Assembly (NCBI GenBank): GCA_050248375.1
Contig: JBFWSL010000029.1
Location: forward strand, 1 to 22,245
Direction of reading: 5' to 3'
Length of the DNA: 22,245 bases
From: JAYZVT01 sp050248375
GTDB lineage: Bacteria > Pseudomonadota > Alphaproteobacteria > Rhizobiales > Methyloligellaceae
This document shows positions 16,080 through 22,245 of this stretch, in pieces. Position 1 is the stretch's first letter, and every line of letters begins with the position of its first letter. The notes beneath the pieces are model-generated. The model was given only the letters and a program-made list of their open reading frames with translations. It ran no database searches and was not told the origin of the DNA. The position numbers and the translations under genes are program-made.

Positions 16080-18602
16080 CTAATACAGCCCGCCGGGACC
16101 GCTGAACAGGGAGCCGGCCGGCCGCAGCGGCCTGCCGCCCTCCTCGCCCTGGCTGACCGTGGAATAGGGCTCGGGCGGCTGCGTGCCCGGCTTGAAGGCC
16201 TCCATGATCGCGGAGGTGTCGCCGGGACCGGCCCGCAGGCCCGTCGCCGGGTTGACGCGGATGAACTTGATACCCGGCGGCACGCGGAAGGGAATGGCGG
16301 GCTTGCCGGCCATCGCCAGCTTCATGAAGTCCCTGAACACGGGCGAAGCCACCCCGCCGCCCGTCTCCCCCTTGCCCATCGGCTTGGGATTGTCGAAACC
16401 GATGAAGACGCCCACCGCGAGGTCGGGCGCGAAACCGACAAACCAGGCGTCCTTCTCGTCGTTGGTGGTGCCGGTCTTGCCTGCGAGCGGAATGCCCACG
16501 GACTTGACCTTGTAGCCGGTGCCCCGCTGCACCACGCCTTCCATGATCGAGGTCATCTGATAGGCGGTATGCGGATCGACGATCTGCTTGCGGTCGTCGT
16601 TGAGGACCGGCTCCTCCTGGCCATTCCACGTCCTGGCCCGGCACTCCGGACACTCCCGGGTGTCGTGGCGCCAGATGGTGCGGCCGTAGCGGTCCTGGAT
16701 GCGGTCCACGAGGGTGGCGTTGATCTGCTTGCCGCCATTGGCGATCATGGAATAGGCCGTTGTCATGCGGATCAGCGTCGTCTCGCCCGCTCCAAGCGAC
16801 ATCGACAGCACCGGCATCAGGTTGTCGTAAACCCCGAAGCGCCGCGAATACTCCGCAATCAACGGCATGCCCATGTCCTGCGCCAGGCGCACGGTCATCA
16901 GGTTCCGCGACTTCTCGATGCCCAGCCGCAGCGTGGAGGGGCCGTAGAACTTGTCGCTGTAGTTCTTGGGCCGCCATGCCGCGAGGCCGGGGCCCTGGTC
17001 GACGGCGAGTGGCCCGTCGAGGATGATGCTGGTCGGCGTATAGCCGTTGTCCAGCGCCGCCGCGTAGACGATCGGCTTGAAGGACGAACCCGGCTGGCGG
17101 CGCGCCTGGTAGACCCGGTCGAACTGGCTTTCGGCGAAGCTGAAACCGCCCACCAGCGCCTTCACGCGTCCGGTATGCGGATCCATGGCGACGAGCGCGC
17201 CCTCGACCTCCGGGTCCTGCCGCAGGCTCCACTGCCCGAGCACGTAGGTGCCGTCATCCTTCTCAACCGGCGCCACGTAAATCACGTCGCCCGGCTTCAC
17301 CACGTCGGTGGCGGACTTGGGCGCCGCGCCCATGCGGCCATTCTCGTTGATCGGACGCGCCCATTTCATTTCGGCGAAGGCGACTTCACCGCCTTCCCGC
17401 TTCTTGTCGAGCTTGCCCGAGGGCAACCGCGGCGGCTGCATGCCGACCGTTGCCTTGTCCTTGTCCACCTCGAGCACCACAGCCAGGCGCCATGGCGCGA
17501 TGTCGCTGAGCACGTCGATCTCGCCGAGCGGCACGCCCCAGTCGCCCGCGATGTTGATGGTCTTCACCGGCCCGCGGAAGCCGTGCCTCTGGTCATAGGC
17601 CACCAGACCGTCAATGAGCACCTTCTTGGCGATGCGCTGCAGTCCGGGGTCGAGCGTGGTGCGCACCGACAGGCCGCCGCCGTAGAGCTTGTCCTCGCCA
17701 TACAGGTCGAAGAGCTGGCGCCGCACTTCCTCCGCGAAGAACTCGCCCGCGAACACATGCGCGCCGAACGGACGCGGGTCCACTTCCAGGCCCCTCGCCT
17801 TCGCCTTCTCCGCCTGCGCCACCGTGATGAAGCCGTTCTCCGCCATCCGGTCGATCACCCAGTCGCGCCGTGCCACGGCCCGGTCGGTCTGCTTGAAGGG
17901 ATGGTAGTTGTTGGGCGCCTTGGGCAGCGCGGCCAGATAGGCCACGTCCGAGACGGTCAGTTCGTTGAGCGACTTGCCCCAGTAGTTCAGCGCCGCCGCG
18001 GCGACACCGTAGGAACTCAGCCCCAGGTAGATCTCGTTCAGGTAGAGTTCGAGAATCTGTTCCTTGGTGAAGGCGCGCTCGATGCGGATGGCGAGGATCG
18101 CCTCCTTCAGCTTGCGCTCCATGGTCACGTCGCTGCTGAGCAGGAAGTTCTTGGCCACCTGCTGGGTGATGGTGGAGGCGCCGACCAGGCGGCGGCCGCT
18201 CTGCACGTTGTTCACGTTGGTGATTACCGCGCGCACGATACCCTGGATGTCGATGCCGCCATGCTGGAAGAAGTTCTTGTCTTCCGCCGACAGGAAAGCC
18301 TGGATCAGCAACTCCGGAATCGCGTTGATCGGCACGTAGATGCGCCGCTCCTTGGCGTATTCCGCGATGAGGCTGCCGTCATTGGCATGGATGCGCGTCA
18401 TCACCGGCGGCTCGTAGCGCGCCAGCACCTCGTAGTCCGGCAGATCGCGCGAGGCATGCCACAGCACATAGGCGACGCCGGCCGACGCCACCACGAACAG
18501 GATCATGCCCACGGCGAACAGGAAGCCGAGGAAGCGCAGGAACCCGTGCTTGCGCCGCCGCTTCTCGTTCGCGGGTGGCCGTATCGGTGCAGTAATGTCC
18601 AT
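16080..18602 (-). CDS. mrcA: Penicillin-binding protein 1A, bifunctional transglycosylase/transpeptidase
   Basis: Class A PBP that polymerises lipid II into glycan strands and cross-links them in the periplasm. The 840 residues have a short basic cytoplasmic tail (14-19) and one membrane anchor at about 21-48. A GT51 domain at about 70-240 carries catalytic E107 in SAEDKNFF and the segment GASTITQQVAKNF (141-153). An inserted OB-like region lies at about 330-460, then a transpeptidase domain with SxxK S506-K509 (QPGSSFKP), SxN S565-N567 (KSRN) and KTG 709-711. A CPEC pair (C651, C654) sits inside the transpeptidase domain. The length is typical of PBP1A. It lies between the amidase (147 nt upstream) and prfB (60 nt downstream). 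Function is secure by motifs. Confidence 0.95.
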   Translation of the reverse strand: MDITAPIRPPANEKRRRKHGFLRFLGFLFAVGMILFVVASAGVAYVLWHASRDLPDYEVLARYEPPVMTRIHANDGSLIAEYAKERRIYVPINAIPELLIQAFLSAEDKNFFQHGGIDIQGIVRAVITNVNNVQSGRRLVGASTITQQVAKNFLLSSDVTMERKLKEAILAIRIERAFTKEQILELYLNEIYLGLSSYGVAAAALNYWGKSLNELTVSDVAYLAALPKAPNNYHPFKQTDRAVARRDWVIDRMAENGFITVAQAEKAKARGLEVDPRPFGAHVFAGEFFAEEVRRQLFDLYGEDKLYGGGLSVRTTLDPGLQRIAKKVLIDGLVAYDQRHGFRGPVKTINIAGDWGVPLGEIDVLSDIAPWRLAVVLEVDKDKATVGMQPPRLPSGKLDKKREGGEVAFAEMKWARPINENGRMGAAPKSATDVVKPGDVIYVAPVEKDDGTYVLGQWSLRQDPEVEGALVAMDPHTGRVKALVGGFSFAESQFDRVYQARRQPGSSFKPIVYAAALDNGYTPTSIILDGPLAVDQGPGLAAWRPKNYSDKFYGPSTLRLGIEKSRNLMTVRLAQDMGMPLIAEYSRRFGVYDNLMPVLSMSLGAGETTLIRMTTAYSMIANGGKQINATLVDRIQDRYGRTIWRHDTRECPECRARTWNGQEEPVLNDDRKQIVDPHTAYQMTSIMEGVVQRGTGYKVKSVGIPLAGKTGTTNDEKDAWFVGFAPDLAVGVFIGFDNPKPMGKGETGGGVASPVFRDFMKLAMAGKPAIPFRVPPGIKFIRVNPATGLRAGPGDTSAIMEAFKPGTQPPEPYSTVSQGEEGGRPLRPAGSLFSGPGGLY

Positions 18603-18656
18603 GGTGCTAGTGCCGCCTTAGATTTTCTATTCCCGGCAGAACCCGGGCGCAAGACT

Positions 18657-18670
18657 AGTCAACATTGTGG
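18657..18670 (-). promoter_or_regulatory. Shared 14-bp element upstream of mrcA
   Basis: CCACAATGTTGACT on the minus strand ends 54 nt before the mrcA ATG. It differs at one base from the element upstream of the amidase gene (20107-20120). TTGACT would make a good -35, but 17 bp on there is only CTGCCG, so the -10 is unclear. It may be a promoter with a poor -10 or an operator. Confidence 0.4.
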
Positions 18671-18749
18671 CCATATAGCGCCCCTCTCGGCGGTTGCCGC
18701 TGGAATCCCGGCCTTTTCCGCCGACCGGAACGGACCCCGTCCGATTCGC

Positions 18750-19982
18750 CTACTGTGGCATCTTGGCCACGCGCTTGTCGAAATAGCGGTCCACCGCGGC
18801 AACGAGCGACGACGCCACCTTGCTCCGCCAGGCGGCGTTGGCAAGCCGCTTTGTGTCGTCCGGATGGCTCAAATAACCCAATTCAAGCAGAATTGAAGGA
18901 ATGTCCGGCGCCCGGAGCACCCGGAAGCCCGCCTGCCGGTGCCCCTTGCTGTGCACCTTGGTGACATTCCCCACTCCGTTGAGAACGATGCTGGCGAAGG
19001 CGGTCGAGTTGTTGTTGGTGGACGCCTGCGCCAGGTCGATCAGGATGCTCGCCAGCACATCGTCGGAATCAGCCGGCAGGTCCACCCCGGCCAGGATGTC
19101 CGACTTGTTCTCCTTCGCGGCCAGCGATCTCGCCTCGTCGTCCGAGGCATGCTCGGAGAGCGTGTAGACGGTGGCACCGCTGACGCTGGTGTTGAACCGG
19201 CCCGGAAGCGAGTCCGCATGGACGGAGATGAACAACTGGCCTCCCTTCTCCTGCGCGATCTCCACCCGGCGGCGCAGCGGCACGAAGGTGTCGTTGTCTC
19301 GCGTCAGAACCACTTCATACTTGCCCGACGCGCGCAACTTGGCGGCGAATTCCTTGGCGAAGGCGAGCACGATCTCCTTCTCGATCTCGCCGCTGCGGGC
19401 GATGGCGCCGGGATCGATGCCCCCATGCCCCGGATCGATGACCACGACCGGCTTGCCGCTGCGGGATATCTGCACCGCCTCCTGTGGCGGCTTCGCCTTG
19501 GGCGGCTCCTGGCTCGGCTGGGCATGCTGCTTCATCGCCTTCAGGAAGGTGTCGCGGTCGGTTTTGGCCAGCGCGATCACCAGCCGGGCCGGCTGTCCGG
19601 CAGAGGGCGGCTGGACTTCGGATTTCTCCACCAGCGCGGGCGCGGCCAGGTCGATCACGATGCGCGCCTTGCCTTCCGCGATCAGCCCGTAGCGATAGGC
19701 CGAGATCAGTCCGCGCCCTTCCCGCCCGAGCCCGCTCGGCAACTGGAACTTCACCTCTGGCAGATCGATGATCAGCCGGTAGGGATCGGCAAGGGTGAAG
19801 AGGCGGAATTCCGCCTGCTTGGACAGGTCGACAATGAAGCGGGTCCGTTCGGCGTCGCCGCCCACCCGGGCATCCGTGCCCACGGTTTCGGCCCTGGCGC
19901 CCGGAACGCACAGCGATGCCAGCAGCACTGCCGCCGCGAGCAGCCCGAATGCTGCGCGCGGCACGCAAGAACGTCGGCGCAT
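18750..19982 (-). CDS. amiC: Periplasmic N-acetylmuramoyl-L-alanine amidase (AMIN plus Amidase_3)
   Basis: Zinc amidase that cuts the bond between MurNAc and L-alanine, usually to split septal peptidoglycan. The 410 residues start with a 31-residue signal peptide (MRRRSCVPRAAFGLL, hydrophobic core, PGARA cleavage motif). An AMIN domain follows at about 35-140, then a Pro/Gln linker and an Amidase_3 domain from about 178. Zinc ligands H186 (DPGHGG), E201 (GEIEKE) and H255 (SVHADS) and catalytic E367 (LLELGYLSH) are present. A 278-326 insertion resembles the autoinhibitory helix that EnvC/NlpD-type activators relieve. The RRRS start is only a weak twin-arginine match. A TTG at 20075 would extend it but bury the signal peptide, so ATG 19982 is chosen. 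The symbol is by family. Confidence 0.92.
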   Translation of the reverse strand: MRRRSCVPRAAFGLLAAAVLLASLCVPGARAETVGTDARVGGDAERTRFIVDLSKQAEFRLFTLADPYRLIIDLPEVKFQLPSGLGREGRGLISAYRYGLIAEGKARIVIDLAAPALVEKSEVQPPSAGQPARLVIALAKTDRDTFLKAMKQHAQPSQEPPKAKPPQEAVQISRSGKPVVVIDPGHGGIDPGAIARSGEIEKEIVLAFAKEFAAKLRASGKYEVVLTRDNDTFVPLRRRVEIAQEKGGQLFISVHADSLPGRFNTSVSGATVYTLSEHASDDEARSLAAKENKSDILAGVDLPADSDDVLASILIDLAQASTNNNSTAFASIVLNGVGNVTKVHSKGHRQAGFRVLRAPDIPSILLELGYLSHPDDTKRLANAAWRSKVASSLVAAVDRYFDKRVAKMPQ

Positions 19983-20106
19983 CTGGCCCCAAGTTCCCAA
20001 AACCTGCCCCTCGTAAAGGTCGATAGCTCCCCAACCGGCCCGATCCGTGCGGCCAACGCGGCACCCATGCGCCAATACCGGTGTTTACGATAAAGCGCGA
20101 GAGTTA

Positions 20107-20120
20107 AGTCAATATTGTGG
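20107..20120 (-). promoter_or_regulatory. Shared 14-bp element upstream of the amidase gene
   Basis: CCACAATATTGACT on the minus strand, 124 nt before the amidase ATG, is 13/14 identical to the element upstream of mrcA. Similarity continues as ACTCTCGCGC versus AGTCTTGCGC after a 2-nt offset. TTGACT may be the -35; the best hexamer 17 bp on is only a 3/6 match (CGTAAA). Confidence 0.4.
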
Positions 20121-20165
20121 AAATCGAGGCATTTACGCAGCCGCGCCCCGATCGCGCCCTTTCGC

Positions 20166-20195
20166 TTGCCAAACCGGCGGCTGCACACGTAAAAG
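20166..20195 (+). promoter_or_regulatory. rne: Candidate rne promoter
   Basis: TTGCCA (20166-20171), 18 bp, TAAAAG (20190-20195): 5/6 and 4/6 matches to sigma-70 consensus. If used, transcription starts near 20202 and the rne leader is about 510 nt. Other start sites nearer the gene cannot be excluded. Confidence 0.3.
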
Positions 20196-20236
20196 GGTAC
20201 GCGCCGACTGCCCGCACGCGCAAGGCGCTGACCGGC

Positions 20237-20251
20237 ATTTCCGCAGGAAAT
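20237..20251 (+). other. Perfect small hairpin in the putative rne leader
   Basis: ATTTCC, loop GCA, GGAAAT: a perfect 6-bp stem with a 3-nt loop, downstream of the candidate rne promoter. No T-run follows. It is a possible leader structure or RNase E target. Confidence 0.3.
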
Positions 20252-20711
20252 CCCCCGGACGGCAGTCGGCGGAAAGCCCGGGATCTGGAGAATTCCCCCG
20301 TTTCCGGGCAGTGAACGCGAGTTTCATACCCCGCCCGAGGCCCACTCGATTCGGCCCCGGCGGAAAACCGGCGGATCGCCGATACCCGGCGCGACAAGCG
20401 CCTTCGGCGAGAGCCACGCAATCTCCGCCGCCATGTGCGGCCCCAGCCCGGGACAAAAGGACCGGACACAAGGAATATGACAGCGGCTGCCAGCAATACG
20501 CGCCAGACGGCGACCAGCGACCGGAATTGTCCGGCGGCGCCGGCAGGCATCGGCACCCCCCTGTCCAGGACTCTTTCACCGGCCAGCCCGGCATCGCGGC
20601 GGCCAGCTTTCAATATCAGGATCACAGCGCAGCGAACCGCCCGCGCGGAGCCGCCGATGGGCATCATCGCCCTCCGCGGGCGCGGGGCGCATGCGCCGGA
20701 GTATATTCAAC

Positions 20712-22245
20712 ATGGGCAGCAAGATGCTTATCGACGCTGCGCACCCGGAGGAGACGCGAGTCGTCGTGGTGCGTGGCAACCGTATCGAGGATTTTGACTA
20801 CGAATCGGCAGCAAGGAAGCAGCTAAAGGGCAATATCTACCTCGCCAAGGTCACCCGCGTGGAGCCGTCGCTCCAGGCGGCCTTCGTGGACTACGGCGGC
20901 AATCGCCACGGCTTCCTGGCCTTCAACGAAATCCATCCCGACTATTACCAGATCCCGGTCGCCGACCGTCAGGCACTGCTTGAGGAAGAGGCCGAGGAAG
21001 AGAGCAAGGCCGCTTCCCTTGAGGAAGAGGAGGACAACGACGGCGATGAGGACACCTCCGCCGAGGCCTCCGGGGAGGAAGCGGAAGACTCCGCAGGCGA
21101 AGACGGCGAGGAAGGCGGCAGCCCGGTGAAGGCCGTGCCGCTGGACGCCGAACTGGTCGAGCGGATCGCCTCTGGTGGAGACCAGGCGGCCGATGGCGAA
21201 ACCGCCGCCGACCAGGCCCCCTCCGGCAACGGCAAGGATGCCGAGGCCGACCAGGTCGAATCCGTCGGATCGGAAGACGCGCTCGAGGAACTCCCGGAGC
21301 GTCCCAAGCGCCGCCGCCGCACCTACAAGATCCAGGAAGTCATCAAGCGCCGGCAGATCATCCTCGTGCAGGTGGTCAAGGAGGAACGCGGCAACAAGGG
21401 CGCGGCATTGACCACCTATCTGTCGCTCGCCGGCCGCTATACCGTGCTGATGCCCAACACCGCCCGTGGCGGCGGCATTTCCCGCAAGATCACCAACGCC
21501 AACGACCGCAAGCGCCTGCGCAAGATCGCCACCGAGCTCGAGGTCGCCGACGGCATGGGCCTGATCATCCGCACCGCGGGGGCGTCCCGCACCAAGGCCG
21601 AGGTGAAGCGCGACTGCGAATACCTGCTGCGCCTGTGGGAGAATATCCGCGAGCTGACGTTGAAGTCGACCGCTCCCGCCCTCGTCTACGAGGAGGGCAA
21701 CCTGATCAAGCGGTCCATCCGCGATCTCTACGACAAGGACATCGATTCCATCGAGGTGGCGGGAGACGAGGCCTACAAGGAGGCGAAAGCCTTCATGAAG
21801 ATGCTCATGCCGAGCCACGCGAAGAACGTGCAGCCCTACAAGGGGGCGGAACCAGTCTTCGTCCGCCACCAGATCGAGCGGCAGCTCGGCGCCATGTTCT
21901 CGCCGCAGGTGACGCTGCGCTCCGGCGGTTACATCGTCATCAACCAGACCGAGGCGCTGGTCTCCATCGACGTCAACTCCGGCCGCGCCACGCGCGAGCA
22001 CAGCATCGAGGAGACGGCGCTCAAGACCAACCTCGAAGCCTGCGACGAGGTGGCCAGGCAACTGCGTCTGCGCGACCTCGCCGGTCTCATCGTCATCGAC
22101 TTCATCGACATGGAGGAACGGCGCAACAACCGCTCCGTCGAGCGCCGCCTCAAGGACCGGCTCAAGACCGACCGTGCCCGCATCCAGGTCGGGCGCATCA
22201 GCCACTTTGGCCTGCTGGAGATGTCGCGCCAGCGCCCTGCAACAG
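20712..22245 (+). CDS. rne: Ribonuclease E, N-terminal catalytic half (runs off right edge)
   Basis: Essential single-strand endoribonuclease of mRNA decay and rRNA/tRNA processing, core of the degradosome. The 511 codons seen begin MGSKMLIDAAHPEETRVVVV, the usual alphaproteobacterial start, with GGAG 10 nt upstream. The S1 domain (about 37-240) is split by a strongly acidic, Glu/Asp/Ser-rich insertion at about 88-198, common in alphaproteobacterial RNase E. The 5'-sensor region and the DNase I-like catalytic part follow, with metal-binding D420 (VSIDVNSG) and D463 (VIDFIDM). The zinc link and C-terminal scaffold lie outside the window. After LLEMSRQR the frame reads PAT instead of the expected hydrophobic residue; one C fewer in the CCC at 22235-22237 would give RLQQ. 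This may be a frameshift or a sequence error. Confidence 0.93.
   Translation, partial: MGSKMLIDAAHPEETRVVVVRGNRIEDFDYESAARKQLKGNIYLAKVTRVEPSLQAAFVDYGGNRHGFLAFNEIHPDYYQIPVADRQALLEEEAEEESKAASLEEEEDNDGDEDTSAEASGEEAEDSAGEDGEEGGSPVKAVPLDAELVERIASGGDQAADGETAADQAPSGNGKDAEADQVESVGSEDALEELPERPKRRRRTYKIQEVIKRRQIILVQVVKEERGNKGAALTTYLSLAGRYTVLMPNTARGGGISRKITNANDRKRLRKIATELEVADGMGLIIRTAGASRTKAEVKRDCEYLLRLWENIRELTLKSTAPALVYEEGNLIKRSIRDLYDKDIDSIEVAGDEAYKEAKAFMKMLMPSHAKNVQPYKGAEPVFVRHQIERQLGAMFSPQVTLRSGGYIVINQTEALVSIDVNSGRATREHSIEETALKTNLEACDEVARQLRLRDLAGLIVIDFIDMEERRNNRSVERRLKDRLKTDRARIQVGRISHFGLLEMSRQRPAT

Larger units (their letters stand above)
19983..20711. other. 729-bp divergent intergenic region between amidase and rne
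   Basis: No convincing gene is present. The amidase side holds the shared 14-bp element and a leader of about 100 nt. The rne side holds a candidate promoter (20166-20195) and several inverted repeats: a perfect 6-bp stem at 20237-20251, and a second 6-bp pair GCCCGG/CCGGGC at 20276-20281 and 20304-20309. This fits a long rne 5' leader like that used for RNase E autoregulation in E. coli, but no structure conserved with that leader was recognised. Open frames on both strands here (for example minus 20104-20667) lack family features and a clear ribosome site. Confidence 0.6.

Noticed and set aside
15822..18896. 1024-codon open frame on the plus strand opposite mrcA
   Set aside because: Same antisense composition artefact; the minus strand encodes a complete PBP1A with all catalytic motifs.
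20094..20110. Possible CtrA site (TTAAC half-site) upstream of the amidase gene
   Set aside because: Only one half matches TTAA-N7-TTAAC; the other half has two mismatches of four.
20104..20667. 187-codon minus-strand frame in the amidase-rne gap with a short hydrophobic stretch
   Set aside because: Arg/Ser-rich, no known family, no clear ribosome site, and third-position base use unlike neighbouring genes. It is more likely chance in GC-rich DNA.
20823..22205. 460-codon minus-strand frame opposite rne
   Set aside because: Val/Asp/Leu-rich shadow of the rne coding strand.

Overview
This window comes from a high-GC (roughly two-thirds G+C by eye) alphaproteobacterial chromosome, probably a Rhodospirillales-type organism. 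The evidence is the hybrid iscR-iscS-sufB-sufC-sufD-sufS cluster, an RNase E with an acidic insertion in its S1 domain, and the amidase / PBP1A / RF2 block divergent from rne. No mobile element, CRISPR array, tRNA or rRNA was seen. Codon use and gene packing look uniformly core-genome. I found no convincing undescribed multi-gene system. The most interesting signals are regulatory or recoding elements.

Positions 1-6361, minus strand: an Fe-S cluster assembly operon read as iscR, IscS-type cysteine desulfurase, sufB, sufC, sufD, sufS; sufS runs off the left edge. The two desulfurases mobilise sulfur from cysteine, SufBCD is the scaffold, and IscR senses cluster supply. The leader has a clear sigma-70 promoter (TTGACT, 17 bp, TATAAG). 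An IscR type-1-like operator lies over its -35, and a 17-bp Irr/ICE-like box lies just downstream of the predicted start site.

Positions 6362-9536: an alpha/beta hydrolase (plus), anmK for anhydro-MurNAc recycling (minus, 1 nt from the hydrolase stop) and, divergent from anmK, tyrS (plus).

Positions 9560-14823: a 1243-residue AsmA-like/DUF3971 envelope protein (minus), then a Bcp-type peroxiredoxin and a bactofilin (both plus).

Positions 14888-19982, minus strand: an N-acetylmuramoyl-L-alanine amidase, PBP1A (mrcA) and release factor 2 (prfB). prfB needs a +1 programmed frameshift (AGGAGG, CAT, CTT, TGA C) and would be truncated at its 5' end by a simple ORF call. The amidase and mrcA share a near-identical 14-bp upstream element.

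Positions 19983-22245: a 729-bp intergenic region that probably holds a long rne leader, then the 5' part of rne (plus), running off the right edge. The last bases of rne look frame-disrupted by one extra C. Much of the right half concerns envelope and peptidoglycan work: recycling (AnmK), synthesis (PBP1A), cleavage (amidase), scaffold (bactofilin) and AsmA-like lipid transport.
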